DNA of 64,000 nt from Pararobbsia alpina (lineage in GTDB: Bacteria; Pseudomonadota; Gammaproteobacteria; Burkholderiales; Burkholderiaceae): assembly GCF_902859895.1 (NCBI RefSeq), contig NZ_CADIKM010000011.1, positions 62,001 to 126,000 of the forward strand, read 5' to 3'. The notes under the pieces are model-generated. The model saw nothing but the letters and a program-made list of their open reading frames with translations, was not told where the DNA came from and did no database searches. Made by a program: the position numbers and the translations under genes. Shown piece after piece: positions 1 to 8,763 of this stretch (position 1 is the stretch's first letter; each line of letters starts with the position of its first letter).

Positions 1-834
1 GAAAAATGGACGCCGGCGAGCCGCACGCTCTACAGGATCTCCTTGCCGATCGCCCTGTTCATCTGGCTGCTGCCGATGCTCGCGGTGCTCGTGACCTCCC
101 TGCGTTCGGCCGACGAACTTGCGCGCGGCAACTATTGGGGCTGGCCCGAGCATCTCTCGCTGATCGCCAATTATCGCGACGCGCTGACCACGTCGCCCGT
201 GCTGCACTACTTCTGGAACAGCGTGCTGATCACGGTGCCGTCCGTGCTCGCCTCGATCGCGCTGGCGTCGATGGCTGGCTTTGCGCTGGCGATCTACCGA
301 TTCCGCGGAAATGCGCTGCTGTTTGCCATTTTCGTGGCGGGCAACTTCGTGCCAGTGCAAATCCTGATGATTCCGGTGCGCAATCTGTCGCTGCAACTCG
401 GACTTTACAACACCGTGTGGGCGCTCGTGCTGTTTCACACCGCGTTCCAGACCGGGTTCTGCACGCTGTTCCTGCGCAACTTCATCAAGCAGTTGCCCTT
501 CGAGCTGGTCGAGTCGGCGCGCATCGAAGGTGCGAGTGAATGGCGCGTGTTCCATACGATCGTGCTGCCGCTGATTCGTCCCGCACTCGCGGCGCTGGCC
601 GTGCTGGTGTTCACGTTCGTGTGGAATGACTACTTCTGGGCGCTGTGTCTGACACAGGGTGATGAAGCTGCCCCGATCACAGTCGGTGTCGCCGCGCTCA
701 AGGGGCAATGGACCACTGCATGGAATCTCGTCTCGGCGGGGTCGATCCTCGCGGCACTGCCCTCCGTCGCGATCTTTTGGGCCATGCAGCGCCATTTCGT
801 CGCCGGTCTGACTTTCGGCGCGACGAAGGGGTGA
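1..834 (+). CDS. Carbohydrate ABC transporter permease, MalG type (5' end outside window)
   Basis: The reading frame is open from base 1, so the N terminus lies outside the window; 277 residues remain. About five to six hydrophobic segments are visible. The cytoplasmic EAA loop of binding-protein-dependent permeases is clear near residues 170-195 (ESARIEGASEWRVFHTIVLP), which is where the transport ATPase docks. The MalG/UgpE-type inner-membrane subunit normally pairs with a MalF-like permease, a binding protein and an ATPase, all presumably upstream. The substrate cannot be told from this fragment. It ends convergently with the SulP gene at 939, with no clear terminator in the 104-base gap. 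Confidence 0.9.
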   Translation, partial: EKWTPASRTLYRISLPIALFIWLLPMLAVLVTSLRSADELARGNYWGWPEHLSLIANYRDALTTSPVLHYFWNSVLITVPSVLASIALASMAGFALAIYRFRGNALLFAIFVAGNFVPVQILMIPVRNLSLQLGLYNTVWALVLFHTAFQTGFCTLFLRNFIKQLPFELVESARIEGASEWRVFHTIVLPLIRPALAALAVLVFTFVWNDYFWALCLTQGDEAAPITVGVAALKGQWTTAWNLVSAGSILAALPSVAIFWAMQRHFVAGLTFGATKG

Positions 835-938
835 GCGGTGTGAAAGCTCCTGTCATTCACGCATGCGCGCTTTATCTCGATCCCGATCGTATAGCGTCCG
901 CCCGTTCACGTCGACTCCGTTGACATGCGCTTGTGGCG

Positions 939-2600
939 TCAACCACCCGTCTCACCGGCGTGATACTTGGCAACCGCATGGCTCATGCTGAAGAACATCC
1001 GATCGTGCCCGAGCGTTTCTCCCAAGGGAGAGCGCCGGACCATCACCAGTACGCCGGGATTCAGGCCGACGAGCCAGACCGTGATTCCCTCGTCCTCGCG
1101 CAACTTCTTCTCCGCTTCAATCAGCATCTTCAATGCGGTGTACTCCAGATCGAAGACTCCCGCGAGATCGAGCACCACCACCTTCGGCCTCACCGCGGTA
1201 ATCGGCGACCTAATCTTCTGGCCGATACGCTGCGCATTGGCAAAGAAAATTCGCCCCTCCGGCCTCAGCATCAGCAGGCCGGGAAAGGTTTCATCCTCGG
1301 GATGCTCGCCCGACTGCGGACGGAACACATTCGTGCCGGGCTTCCTGCCAAGAATATGAACCGGTGGATCCGACACCTGGTGAGCGAGCGCCACCAGCGA
1401 CAGAATGATCGCGACGACAATCCCTTCCAGTGTACCGACGAGCACCACACCGACCAGCGCGACCACCGCCCAGATGAACTCCGTGCGTCGGACTTTCAGG
1501 ATATCCCGGAACTCCGACGGCTGGATCAACCCGACCGAGTACACGATGACCACTGCGGCCAGCGTGGCTTCCGGCATCAGCCCGATGAGAGGTGCCAGCA
1601 ACAACATCGTGCCAAGCGCGGCTAACGAGGTGAACAGTCCGGACAGTTGAGATCGTGCGCCCGACAAGCGGCTCACAGCAGTCTGCGTGGTCCCTCCGCC
1701 GGCGGCCATGGCGCCCAGAAACGCGCCACCAAGATTCGCCAGCCCCGTCGCCAGCAACTCTTCGTTTGGCTGTGGCACCGGCTCGCCACGCTTCGCGAAC
1801 GCGCGTCCGGCCGCGATGGTTTCGGTAAAGCTCATCAGAGCGATGCCTAGCGCCGGCGGCCAAAGCGCCATCATCATCGGAAGATCCGGCAACGTGAGCG
1901 CAGGCAGTCCCGTCGGGACATGGCCCACCGTCTCCACCCCGTACGCCGACAGGCCGAACAGGTCCACGCAGGCAATCCCGGCCGCCACCGCGATCAATGG
2001 CGCAGGCGCACGCGGGAGTAAACGCTCCATGGCGATCAGAAGGCCGATCATGACGGCGCCGACAGCCACAGTGGCCCATGACGCTTGCGGAACCCCCTGC
2101 ACGATGGCGAGCAGGTTGTGTAGAAACGAGCCTTTGTGAAAATGGATGCCAAGCAGTTTCGGCACCTGGTCCACGACTATGACGATCCCGACGCCTGCTT
2201 TGAAGCCGATCAGCACCGGTTCGGAAATGAAATTCGCGACAAAGCCCAGCCGCAACAGTCTCGCGACGATCAGGATCGCGCCCACCACGCATGTCAGTGT
2301 CGCCGAAGCCGTCATCAGACGGGCCGTATCGTTCGCGGACGCCACGCCGTCAAGCGCACTCGCGACCAGGATCGCGATCGTTGTCGTCGTGCTCACGCTG
2401 AGGACGCGCGACGTTCCCAGCAAGGCATAGATCAGCATCGGTACGAAGGCGGTGTACAGACCGACCTGAACCGGTAGGCCAGCGATCGTCGCATAGGCGA
2501 GCGCCTTCGGGATGACGACCGCGGCCACGGTCAGCCCCGCGACGATATCCGGCCTGAACCACGCGCTCTTGTAATCGCGAAGCCACTCCGGGAAAGGCAT
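939..2600 (-). CDS. SulP family anion transporter with STAS domain
   Basis: A 553-residue inner-membrane protein. The N-terminal 400 residues form the hydrophobic SulP transport core, beginning MPFPEWLRDYKSAWFRPDIV and followed by the family-typical first helix containing AYATIAGLPVQVGLY. The C-terminal ~110 residues form a cytoplasmic STAS domain (VVLDLAGVFDLEYTALKML). SulP proteins carry sulfate, bicarbonate or other anions; the substrate is not predictable here. The frame stays open upstream to 2687, but the extra 29 residues are Arg-rich and unlike SulP N termini, so the ATG at 2600 is preferred. It is divergent from the DUF3300 operon. A second, only distantly similar SulP gene lies at 12454. 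Confidence 0.9.
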   Translation of the reverse strand: MPFPEWLRDYKSAWFRPDIVAGLTVAAVVIPKALAYATIAGLPVQVGLYTAFVPMLIYALLGTSRVLSVSTTTTIAILVASALDGVASANDTARLMTASATLTCVVGAILIVARLLRLGFVANFISEPVLIGFKAGVGIVIVVDQVPKLLGIHFHKGSFLHNLLAIVQGVPQASWATVAVGAVMIGLLIAMERLLPRAPAPLIAVAAGIACVDLFGLSAYGVETVGHVPTGLPALTLPDLPMMMALWPPALGIALMSFTETIAAGRAFAKRGEPVPQPNEELLATGLANLGGAFLGAMAAGGGTTQTAVSRLSGARSQLSGLFTSLAALGTMLLLAPLIGLMPEATLAAVVIVYSVGLIQPSEFRDILKVRRTEFIWAVVALVGVVLVGTLEGIVVAIILSLVALAHQVSDPPVHILGRKPGTNVFRPQSGEHPEDETFPGLLMLRPEGRIFFANAQRIGQKIRSPITAVRPKVVVLDLAGVFDLEYTALKMLIEAEKKLREDEGITVWLVGLNPGVLVMVRRSPLGETLGHDRMFFSMSHAVAKYHAGETGG

Positions 2601-2727
2601 GCGGATACTGCCCGTCGAAAATCGCAGCGGCCGGCGGTCCAACTGGCTAGGAAGCCTTCGTTGACGTCTAGCGCATTCTGGCTTCATGGAGCTTGTCGAC
2701 GGGAGCGGCCAGGGTCAGGACTCGCGG

Positions 2728-2880
2728 CTATATACTTAAACGGATAGCCATTCCCGACTCCATGCTGCGCATGCTGACCTAAGGCATTTTTTGAAGATCC
2801 TTTCATAATTTAGGCGTCGGGACGAAGACCAGCAATGCGACCTTGGTCCAATATCGTGACCGCCCTGACCGTCGTACGCT
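2728..2880 (-). pseudogene. Internally deleted ppk2 relic plus duplicated ppk2 upstream region
   Basis: Bases 2728-2747 match the 3' end of the intact ppk2 gene (22207-22226) with one difference. Bases 2748-2880 match its start codon and upstream DNA (23005-23138), with a few substitutions and a 1-base length difference. About 0.78 kb of coding sequence is missing at the junction. Read on the minus strand, the relic keeps the start ATG (2751-2749) and goes out of frame into the old C-terminal codons, so it can encode only a few residues. What survives is mainly the shared regulatory DNA, which now lies upstream of the DUF3300 gene. The duplication and deletion are seen directly; the order of events is inferred. 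Confidence 0.85.
2835..2852. promoter_or_regulatory. Dyad site A of the ATTGGAC-N4-GTCCAAT family
   Basis: Sequence ATGCGAC-CTTG-GTCCAAT: right half perfect, left half 5 of 7 to the consensus. It is about 150 bases upstream of the first DUF3300 start, inside the block duplicated from the ppk2 upstream region. The same imperfect form occurs at 23093. Binding protein unknown. Confidence 0.55.
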
Positions 2881-2998
2881 ATCGCAGGTAGTGCGGCAGC
2901 GCCACGACGGGACAGGCGCAGTCACCAGCAGGGACCCGCCACCGGCAATAAGAAATCGGCGCACCACCTGGCATCGTGATCAGTTGGAAGGAGCAGTC

Positions 2999-4315
2999 AT
3001 GAAACGGTGGAGTGAAAGACTGTCGCAAGCGGTGTGCATGGGGTTCCTTGTTGTAGCGATGATGGTTTCGAGCGGCGTGAGCGCCCAGAGTCCACCGCAG
3101 CAGCCGACCTTCAAGCCAGAGGAGCTCGAGGCGCTGGTTGCACCGATCGCGCTCTATCCGGACTCGGTCTTGTCTCAGGTTCTGATGGCCTCGACCTATC
3201 CGCTCGAAATCGTGCATGCCGCGCGTTGGGTCAAGGCCAATCCGAACATCAAAGGCGATGCCGCGGTGAAGGCAGTACAGGACCAGCCCTGGGATATCAG
3301 CGTGAAATCGCTTGTCGCCTTTCCGCAGGTGCTCGAGCCCATGAATGACAAGCTCGACTGGACCCAGAAGCTTGGCGACGCCTTCCTCGCGCAGGAAAGC
3401 GACGTGCTCGCTGCGGTGCAGCGACTGCGCGCGCGTGCTGAGCAATCGGGCAACCTGAAGTCCAATGAGCAACAGAAAGTGATCACGGAACCTGCGCCGG
3501 CTGGCGGGCAGGCCACACAGACCATCGTACGCATCGAACCGGCGAACCCGGAGGTGATCTACGTGCCAGCCTATAACCCGACGGTCGTGTACGGCGCGTG
3601 GAGCTATCCGACCTATCCTCCATACTACTGGGCACCGTACCCGGCTTATTATCCCGGCGCCGCGCTCGCCACCGGATTTGCCTGGGGCGTTGGCCTCGCC
3701 GCAGCGGGAGCCGTCTTCGGCAACTGCAACTGGGGGGGTGGGGACGTGAATATCAACGTCAACAAGGCCGTCAATATCGATCGCAACTTTGATCGCACCA
3801 ATGTTCAGGGTGGCAAGTGGCAGCATGACGCGAGCCATCGCCAGGGTGTCGCCTACCGCGACAACGCGTCCCGCGAGAAGTATGCAAAGAATGTCTCCGG
3901 CGCCGACGCGCGCGGTGACTTCCGTGGCCGCACCGGTGACGCAGGCGACCGAGGTGGTGTAGGCGACCGAGGTGGTGTAGGCGACCGAGGCGGCGTAGGC
4001 GACCGAGGCGGTGTAGGCGACCGCGGTGGTGTAGCGAACAACGCCGGTATGGGCGACCGCGGCGGTGGAGGGAATGCAGCCGGCGTCAGCAATCGCGCTG
4101 GTGGAGCGAATACCGCCGGTGTCAGCAATCGCGCGGGAGCAGACCGCGCGAGTACCGGAGGCGGCCGCGACAATGCCTTCCAGGGTGTAGGCGGCGGGGG
4201 TGCCTCGCAGCGGGACTTCAACCGAGGACAATCCAGCGCGCAGTCTTCGAGCTTCAGCAGACCGAGCGGCGGGGGCGGGATGCGCTCGGGCGGTGGCGGA
4301 CGTGGCAGGCGCTAG
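2999..4315 (+). CDS. DUF3300 family envelope protein, paralog 1
   Basis: A 438-residue secreted protein. Residues 1-30 form a signal peptide ending near SSGVSAQ. Residues ~38-270 form the conserved DUF3300 part (ALVAPIALYPDSVLSQVLMA, then LVAFPQVLEPMNDKLDWTQ, then a Tyr/Pro-rich stretch). The tail is Gly/Asn/Arg-rich low complexity with five exact GDRGGV hexapeptides. The frame is open from 2843, but the ATG at 2999 has a GGAAGGAG Shine-Dalgarno and starts the signal peptide. Function is unknown; DUF3300 proteins are predicted to be exported. It heads an operon with the DUF2950 gene 12 bases downstream and a small lipoprotein gene. Its N-terminal domain is closely similar to that of paralog 2 at 19722. 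Confidence 0.85.
   Translation: MKRWSERLSQAVCMGFLVVAMMVSSGVSAQSPPQQPTFKPEELEALVAPIALYPDSVLSQVLMASTYPLEIVHAARWVKANPNIKGDAAVKAVQDQPWDISVKSLVAFPQVLEPMNDKLDWTQKLGDAFLAQESDVLAAVQRLRARAEQSGNLKSNEQQKVITEPAPAGGQATQTIVRIEPANPEVIYVPAYNPTVVYGAWSYPTYPPYYWAPYPAYYPGAALATGFAWGVGLAAAGAVFGNCNWGGGDVNINVNKAVNIDRNFDRTNVQGGKWQHDASHRQGVAYRDNASREKYAKNVSGADARGDFRGRTGDAGDRGGVGDRGGVGDRGGVGDRGGVGDRGGVANNAGMGDRGGGGNAAGVSNRAGGANTAGVSNRAGADRASTGGGRDNAFQGVGGGGASQRDFNRGQSSAQSSSFSRPSGGGGMRSGGGGRGRR
3944..4033 (+). repeat. In-frame 18-base tandem repeat, five units
   Basis: Five units of 18 bases (3944, 3962, 3980, 3998, 4016) each encode GDRGGV. The units differ only at synonymous positions. Gain or loss of a unit would keep the frame and change the length of the low-complexity tail of the DUF3300 protein. 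Confidence 0.9.
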
Positions 4316-4327
4316 GGAGGCACGAGC

Positions 4328-5242
4328 ATGAAATCACTACTACGATTTCCGGCGGCCCGGTACGCCGCTATCAGCAGTTCGGTCGCCGTTGCGCTGGCAC
4401 TCAGCCTCGGGTCGCCGCTTGCTGCCTGGGCGCAGAAGGACTTCAAGTCGCCTGAAGAAGCCATGACTTCGCTCGGCAATGCTGTTGCGAAAGACGACGA
4501 GGCAACATTGAAGGAATTGCTGGGTGCCGACTTTCGGACACTCATCCCGCCCGTGGGTGCCGAGGCCCGGAGCCGCTTTCTGACGGCCTGGAACACATCA
4601 CATGCCGTTCAGGCGACGGACAGCGAACGTGCCGATATCACGGTGGGCAACGATGGCTGGACGCTTCCCATCCCTCTCGTGAAATCGGCCAAAGGCTGGC
4701 ATTTCGACACGCGCGCCGGAGCCGAGGAAATGCGCTTGCGCCGCATCGGACGCAACGAGCTTGCCGTCATGCAGACGATGCTGGCGGTCTACGATGCGCA
4801 GCGCGAATATGCCGAGACCGACCACGACGGCAGTGGCGTGCTCGCCTATGCGAAGAAGCTATCGAGTTCGCCTGGCAAGCGGGACGGCCTGTACTGGCCG
4901 ACTGGTCCTGATGAAAAGCCAAGCCCGCTTGGGGCCGCCTTCGTGACGGCGGGCGCGAAGGCCGGGCAGGCCGGCTACTACGGCTACCATTACAAGCTGC
5001 TCACCTCGCAAGGCCCTCACGCCCCTGGCGGGGCGTACAGCTATATCGCAGACGGCAAGCTCTTTGGCGGCTTCGCCGTCATTGCCTGGCCAGTTCGCTA
5101 TGGGGATACCGGCATCAAGAGCTTCATGGTCAGTCACGTGGGGCAGGTCTACGAGCGTGATCTTGGCCCCGACGGCGCGGCGAAGGCGGCGGCGATGAAG
5201 TCATTCGACCCCGGCCCCGGGTGGGCAAAGGTGTCACCTTGA
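4328..5242 (+). CDS. DUF2950 family exported protein
   Basis: A 304-residue protein with an N-terminal signal peptide (hydrophobic stretch VAVALALSLGSPLAAWAQ, residues ~17-36) followed by a family-typical DUF2950 body: a region beginning FKSPEEAMTSLGNAV, then mid-region Gly/Tyr-rich motifs (GYYGYHYKLLTSQGP) and FAVIAWPVRYGDTGIKSFMV near the C terminus. Function unknown. DUF2950 genes often sit beside DUF3300 genes, as here, which supports a shared envelope role. A GGGAGG Shine-Dalgarno overlaps the upstream stop codon (4315-4320). Its stop overlaps the next start in TGATG, indicating translational coupling. Confidence 0.85.
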   Translation: MKSLLRFPAARYAAISSSVAVALALSLGSPLAAWAQKDFKSPEEAMTSLGNAVAKDDEATLKELLGADFRTLIPPVGAEARSRFLTAWNTSHAVQATDSERADITVGNDGWTLPIPLVKSAKGWHFDTRAGAEEMRLRRIGRNELAVMQTMLAVYDAQREYAETDHDGSGVLAYAKKLSSSPGKRDGLYWPTGPDEKPSPLGAAFVTAGAKAGQAGYYGYHYKLLTSQGPHAPGGAYSYIADGKLFGGFAVIAWPVRYGDTGIKSFMVSHVGQVYERDLGPDGAAKAAAMKSFDPGPGWAKVSP

Positions 5243-5580
5243 TGCGCCTTCTGCTCGCCGCTGCCTGCGGCGCCCTCGTCGCGCTATCGGCATGCACTTA
5301 CTACACCGCCCCGGCCGGCACCGTCGTGATGACGCCAGCCAGCTACGATCGCTCGTTCGCCGCCGCGGCAGGTGCCATGCGCGACGAAGGACTGGCTATC
5401 ACCGTCCAGGACCCGGCGAACGGCACCGTCGTTGGAAATTTCGACAGAAGCATCGTGACGGCCAGCGTGCGCCAGCAGACCGATGGCAGCGTACGGGTGC
5501 AGTTCGACTCCAGTGACGGACGCGACCCGACATTGCTTCAGCGCATCTCGCGCAGCTACGACCGTCGTATGGGACGATAA
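5242..5580 (+). CDS. Small predicted lipoprotein, third gene of the DUF3300 operon
   Basis: A 112-residue protein starting at the ATG that overlaps the DUF2950 stop by one base. The N terminus has a short charged start, a hydrophobic core and a lipobox LSAC (Cys about residue 16), so it should be a lipid-anchored envelope protein. The mature part contains TPASYDRSFAAAAGAMRDEG and a beta-rich C-terminal half. No family was recognised with confidence. The frame is open seven codons further upstream, but that extension would bury the signal peptide. Coupling to DUF2950 suggests the two proteins act together at the envelope. Confidence 0.75.
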   Translation: MRLLLAAACGALVALSACTYYTAPAGTVVMTPASYDRSFAAAAGAMRDEGLAITVQDPANGTVVGNFDRSIVTASVRQQTDGSVRVQFDSSDGRDPTLLQRISRSYDRRMGR

Positions 5581-5586
5581 AAGTTC

Positions 5587-6966
5587 TCAACATTTAGTTG
5601 CCGTAGTCTTCTCCTCCGCATGCGCGTGCAACGCCGGCGGCGTAGCGTTTCCGCCGTGTGTCTGGAGGAAGTCGCAGGCATTGACAATGTCGTTCGCGAG
5701 AAGCTCCGCCACATTGCGGTTGATGTGCGGCCGGACCACCACCCGCAGGCTCGTCACCTCCTCGGCGTTTGGCGGCATAGAGTAAGCCGAGAGCACCCAG
5801 CCTTTCTCGCGTACCTTGTTCGATACATCGAATTCGTTGAAATTCTTGATTCTCTTGGCGAGCGTCACCGCTACCACGGGTATCCGCTGCGCCTCGTTCA
5901 TGACAGTGAAGTACTCGCTCTTGACAAGGATCTCTCGTAACGCGATCGCATTGTCCAGCGTATGCTGCATGACTCTCCTGTAGCCTTCGAAGCCGAGCCG
6001 AAGGAACATGTAGTACTGAACAGCGACCTGAAAGGCGTTGCGACTGAAGTTCAGCGTCGCGGTTGGCATTTCGCCGCCCAGATAATTGACATAGAAGACA
6101 AGGTCCTCGTTGAACACCTTGCGTTCGCGGAAAATGACCCACCCAAGGCCGGGTGGCACAAGGCCATACTTGTGTCCCGAGGCATTGATCGACTGCACGC
6201 GCGGCAACCGGAAGTCCCATTTGTAGTCGGGGTACAGAAACGGATTGACAAAGCCGCCCGATGCGCCGTCGATATGCATGGGAATCGCGATGCCGGTTTT
6301 CTTCTCGTAGGCGTCAAGCCAGTCATGAATGCCCTGGATGTCGTCGTCCTCGCCAGTGAAGGTCTGCCCGGCAATCGCCACGACGGCGATTGTGTTTTCA
6401 TCGACGTACTTGTCGAGCTCTTCCGCCGTCAATCGATAGTTCCCCGGCCGCAAAGGCACGATGCGCGGCTCGACGTCGAAATAGCGAAAGAATTTTTTCC
6501 ATACGATCTGCACGTTTCCGCCCGTCACCATATTGGGCTTGCTCGCGTCCTTTCCTTCCCTTTCCCGCTTCTGCCGCCAGTTCCACTTGTGCGCAAGACC
6601 GGCCAGCATGCACGCCTCGGAGGAGCCCACCGTTGCCGTACCGTAGGGCTCCACGCCCTTGGGGCCGTTCCAGAGCTGATGCAGCCACTTCACCATCCGC
6701 GTTTCCATCGCGAACACCTGCGGATACATGTCGTGGTCGATGTAGTTCTTGAATATGTTTCGCTTTGCCGTCTCCGCGGCCTCCGGTTCAGCCCACGTGG
6801 TCACGAACGATGACATGTTCAGCATGGGGTTCGCATCGGTCCATTCGGCGCTGATGGCAACTGCTGCCGCTGCACGTGCGGACATTCCGTCTTTCGGAAA
6901 CTCGTCCTCCGGGATCGAGTAGTTGAATTCGTCATAAGGCGTGATCTTCTCGATTGGCGTACTCAT
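5587..6966 (-). CDS. gadB: Glutamate decarboxylase (PLP-dependent)
   Basis: A 459-residue group II decarboxylase of normal GadA/GadB length. It converts glutamate to GABA and CO2, consuming a cytoplasmic proton. PLP features are visible: HIDGASGG near residue 231 (the Asp that pairs with the pyridine nitrogen) and SINASGHKYG, with K266 as the Schiff-base lysine. The C-terminal tail is His-containing (HAHAEE), which recalls the pH-responsive tail of E. coli GadB; whether it works the same way is inferred. A GAGGAG ribosome site precedes the ATG. It lies 83 bases downstream of aspD in the same direction. No GadC-type antiporter is present in the window. Confidence 0.93.
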   Translation of the reverse strand: MSTPIEKITPYDEFNYSIPEDEFPKDGMSARAAAAVAISAEWTDANPMLNMSSFVTTWAEPEAAETAKRNIFKNYIDHDMYPQVFAMETRMVKWLHQLWNGPKGVEPYGTATVGSSEACMLAGLAHKWNWRQKREREGKDASKPNMVTGGNVQIVWKKFFRYFDVEPRIVPLRPGNYRLTAEELDKYVDENTIAVVAIAGQTFTGEDDDIQGIHDWLDAYEKKTGIAIPMHIDGASGGFVNPFLYPDYKWDFRLPRVQSINASGHKYGLVPPGLGWVIFRERKVFNEDLVFYVNYLGGEMPTATLNFSRNAFQVAVQYYMFLRLGFEGYRRVMQHTLDNAIALREILVKSEYFTVMNEAQRIPVVAVTLAKRIKNFNEFDVSNKVREKGWVLSAYSMPPNAEEVTSLRVVVRPHINRNVAELLANDIVNACDFLQTHGGNATPPALHAHAEEKTTATKC

Positions 6967-7049
6967 CCGGCGCTCCTCATCGTGAAAAGAAGTTTCTTAC
7001 GAAGGCGTGAGCAGTTGGCAGGATCGCCAGACTATCCAGGGCCTGATGT

Positions 7050-8705
7050 CTATAAGACCTTGTTCTTGTCGAGTTTCTTGCCGGTCGCGTTGTTGTAACG
7101 ATCGACATAGTCGGCAAGCAGTGTCCGGATGGCTTGCCCGATCTTTCGGTAATCCGACTCGTTCAGATTGGCGAGCGACACACGTCCGGACGGATGCGGC
7201 GTGCCGAATCCGCGTCCGGGCAGGAGTACGACGCGCGCTTCGCGGGCCAGCCTGAAGAGCAACTCCGATGGCTCGGTATTCTTGATGATCCACTCGACAA
7301 ATTCGCGGCCGTACGCGCGCTCGCTGAGGAACTCCATGTCCAGGATCGTGTAGTAATCGACCTGATTGGGATCGTCGTCCTCGAAGGAAATGCCGATCTC
7401 TTCATAGAGCACGCGCTTGCGATTGCGGATCAGGCGCTTTAACGCACACTTGTACGAATCGGGCGTGTCCATCAGCGAGAACAGCGAAAACAGCACCATC
7501 TGCACCTGTTGCGGCGTCGACAGGCCGGCCGTATGGTTCAGCGCGACCGTGCGACTGTCGGCGACGAGCCGGTCGATGAACTTGAGCTCGTCCGGCTCCG
7601 TCGTGATCGACTCGTATCGCGTGTGCAGTTCCTTCTTCACGTCCTTCGGCAATTCGGCGATCAGGCGATCGAGCACGTTGTCGCGATGCGTCGCAATCGT
7701 GCCGAGTCGCCAGCCGGTCGCGCCGAAGTACTTCGAAAACGAGTACACGAGAATCGTATTCTTCGGCGCGAGCGCGAAGAGCGAAACGAAGTCATCGGCG
7801 AAGGTGCCGTATACGTCGTCGGTCAGCAGAATCAGATCAGGTCGTTCCTTGACGATATCCGCGATCTGCTGAAGACTTTCATCGCTGATTCTCACCGACG
7901 GCGGATTGCTGGGATTCACGAGGAAGAACGCCTTCACCTTCGGGTCGCGCAGCTTGTCCAGTTCCTTCTTCGAGTACTGCCAGTTGCTTTCGACGCCGGC
8001 GTTCAGATTCACGACATTCAGTTGATAGTCGTTGAGCCGCGGAATCTCGATGTATGGCGTGAAGATCGGCATGCCGAGCGCGATCGTGTCGCCGGGCTTG
8101 ATCAGCCGGTTTTCACGCATCGTGTTGAAGATATAGGTCATCGCCGCGGTACCGCCCTCAACGGCGAAGAGGTCGAATTCGCCGACGAACGGATGCCTGC
8201 CGATCATCTCCCGCCGCAGATATTGCCCGACGATGATCTCGGACAATTTCAGCATCCGGTCCGGCACCGGATAGTTCGAGGCGAGAATGCCCTCGCACAT
8301 CTCATACAGGAAGTCGCCCTCTGACAATCCGAGCTGATCGCGCACATACGACACGGCGCTCGCCAGGAAGTCGATGCCCGGCACGCCTTTGTTCTCGCGC
8401 AGGAACAGTTCGAACCGCTCGGCCAGCCCGTCGCGCTTCGGAAAGCCGCCGAGCCCTTCCGGCATATAGGCAAACGAACGCTCCGCTTCGCGCATCGCAA
8501 ACAGACCGAGTTGCCAGAAGCCATGGCGCGGAATGGTCGCGACGAAGTTCGGATTGCCGCGGCCGGCATTGAGCATCGAAAGGTTCGCCGGTCGCTGAAC
8601 CGCGCCACCGCCCGCCGCCTTGATCAATTCGTCTTTGAACTCAAACGGACTGAGTGCCGCGAGCCTTGCGGCCTTCCCGGCCTCCATCTTTTCCGACTTG
8701 GACAT
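7050..8705 (-). CDS. aspD: Aspartate 4-decarboxylase (PLP-dependent)
   Basis: A 551-residue fold-type I PLP enzyme, close to the usual AspD length (~530-550). AspD beta-decarboxylates L-aspartate to L-alanine and CO2 and has side aminotransferase activity. Landmarks are NPSNPP (~265), LLTDDVYG (~293-300), SFSKYFGATGWR with K325 as the PLP lysine, and a C-terminal RVSLANL segment. The ATG at 8705 is preferred to an upstream in-frame start at 8750 because GGAGGAA lies seven bases before it. It follows aspT by 58 bases, the classic arrangement in which Asp/Ala exchange and decarboxylation together generate proton motive force. Confidence 0.93.
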   Translation of the reverse strand: MSKSEKMEAGKAARLAALSPFEFKDELIKAAGGGAVQRPANLSMLNAGRGNPNFVATIPRHGFWQLGLFAMREAERSFAYMPEGLGGFPKRDGLAERFELFLRENKGVPGIDFLASAVSYVRDQLGLSEGDFLYEMCEGILASNYPVPDRMLKLSEIIVGQYLRREMIGRHPFVGEFDLFAVEGGTAAMTYIFNTMRENRLIKPGDTIALGMPIFTPYIEIPRLNDYQLNVVNLNAGVESNWQYSKKELDKLRDPKVKAFFLVNPSNPPSVRISDESLQQIADIVKERPDLILLTDDVYGTFADDFVSLFALAPKNTILVYSFSKYFGATGWRLGTIATHRDNVLDRLIAELPKDVKKELHTRYESITTEPDELKFIDRLVADSRTVALNHTAGLSTPQQVQMVLFSLFSLMDTPDSYKCALKRLIRNRKRVLYEEIGISFEDDDPNQVDYYTILDMEFLSERAYGREFVEWIIKNTEPSELLFRLAREARVVLLPGRGFGTPHPSGRVSLANLNESDYRKIGQAIRTLLADYVDRYNNATGKKLDKNKVL

Positions 8706-8763
8706 GTGCTTCCTCCAGAACTTGGTTTTGCGGCCGGACCTCGGCGGCACCGATGCCTGCGGG

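Noticed and set aside
3944-4033. Regular 18-base spaced repeats that might be read as a CRISPR-like array
   Set aside because: There are no spacers; the units are back-to-back, in frame and encode GDRGGV.
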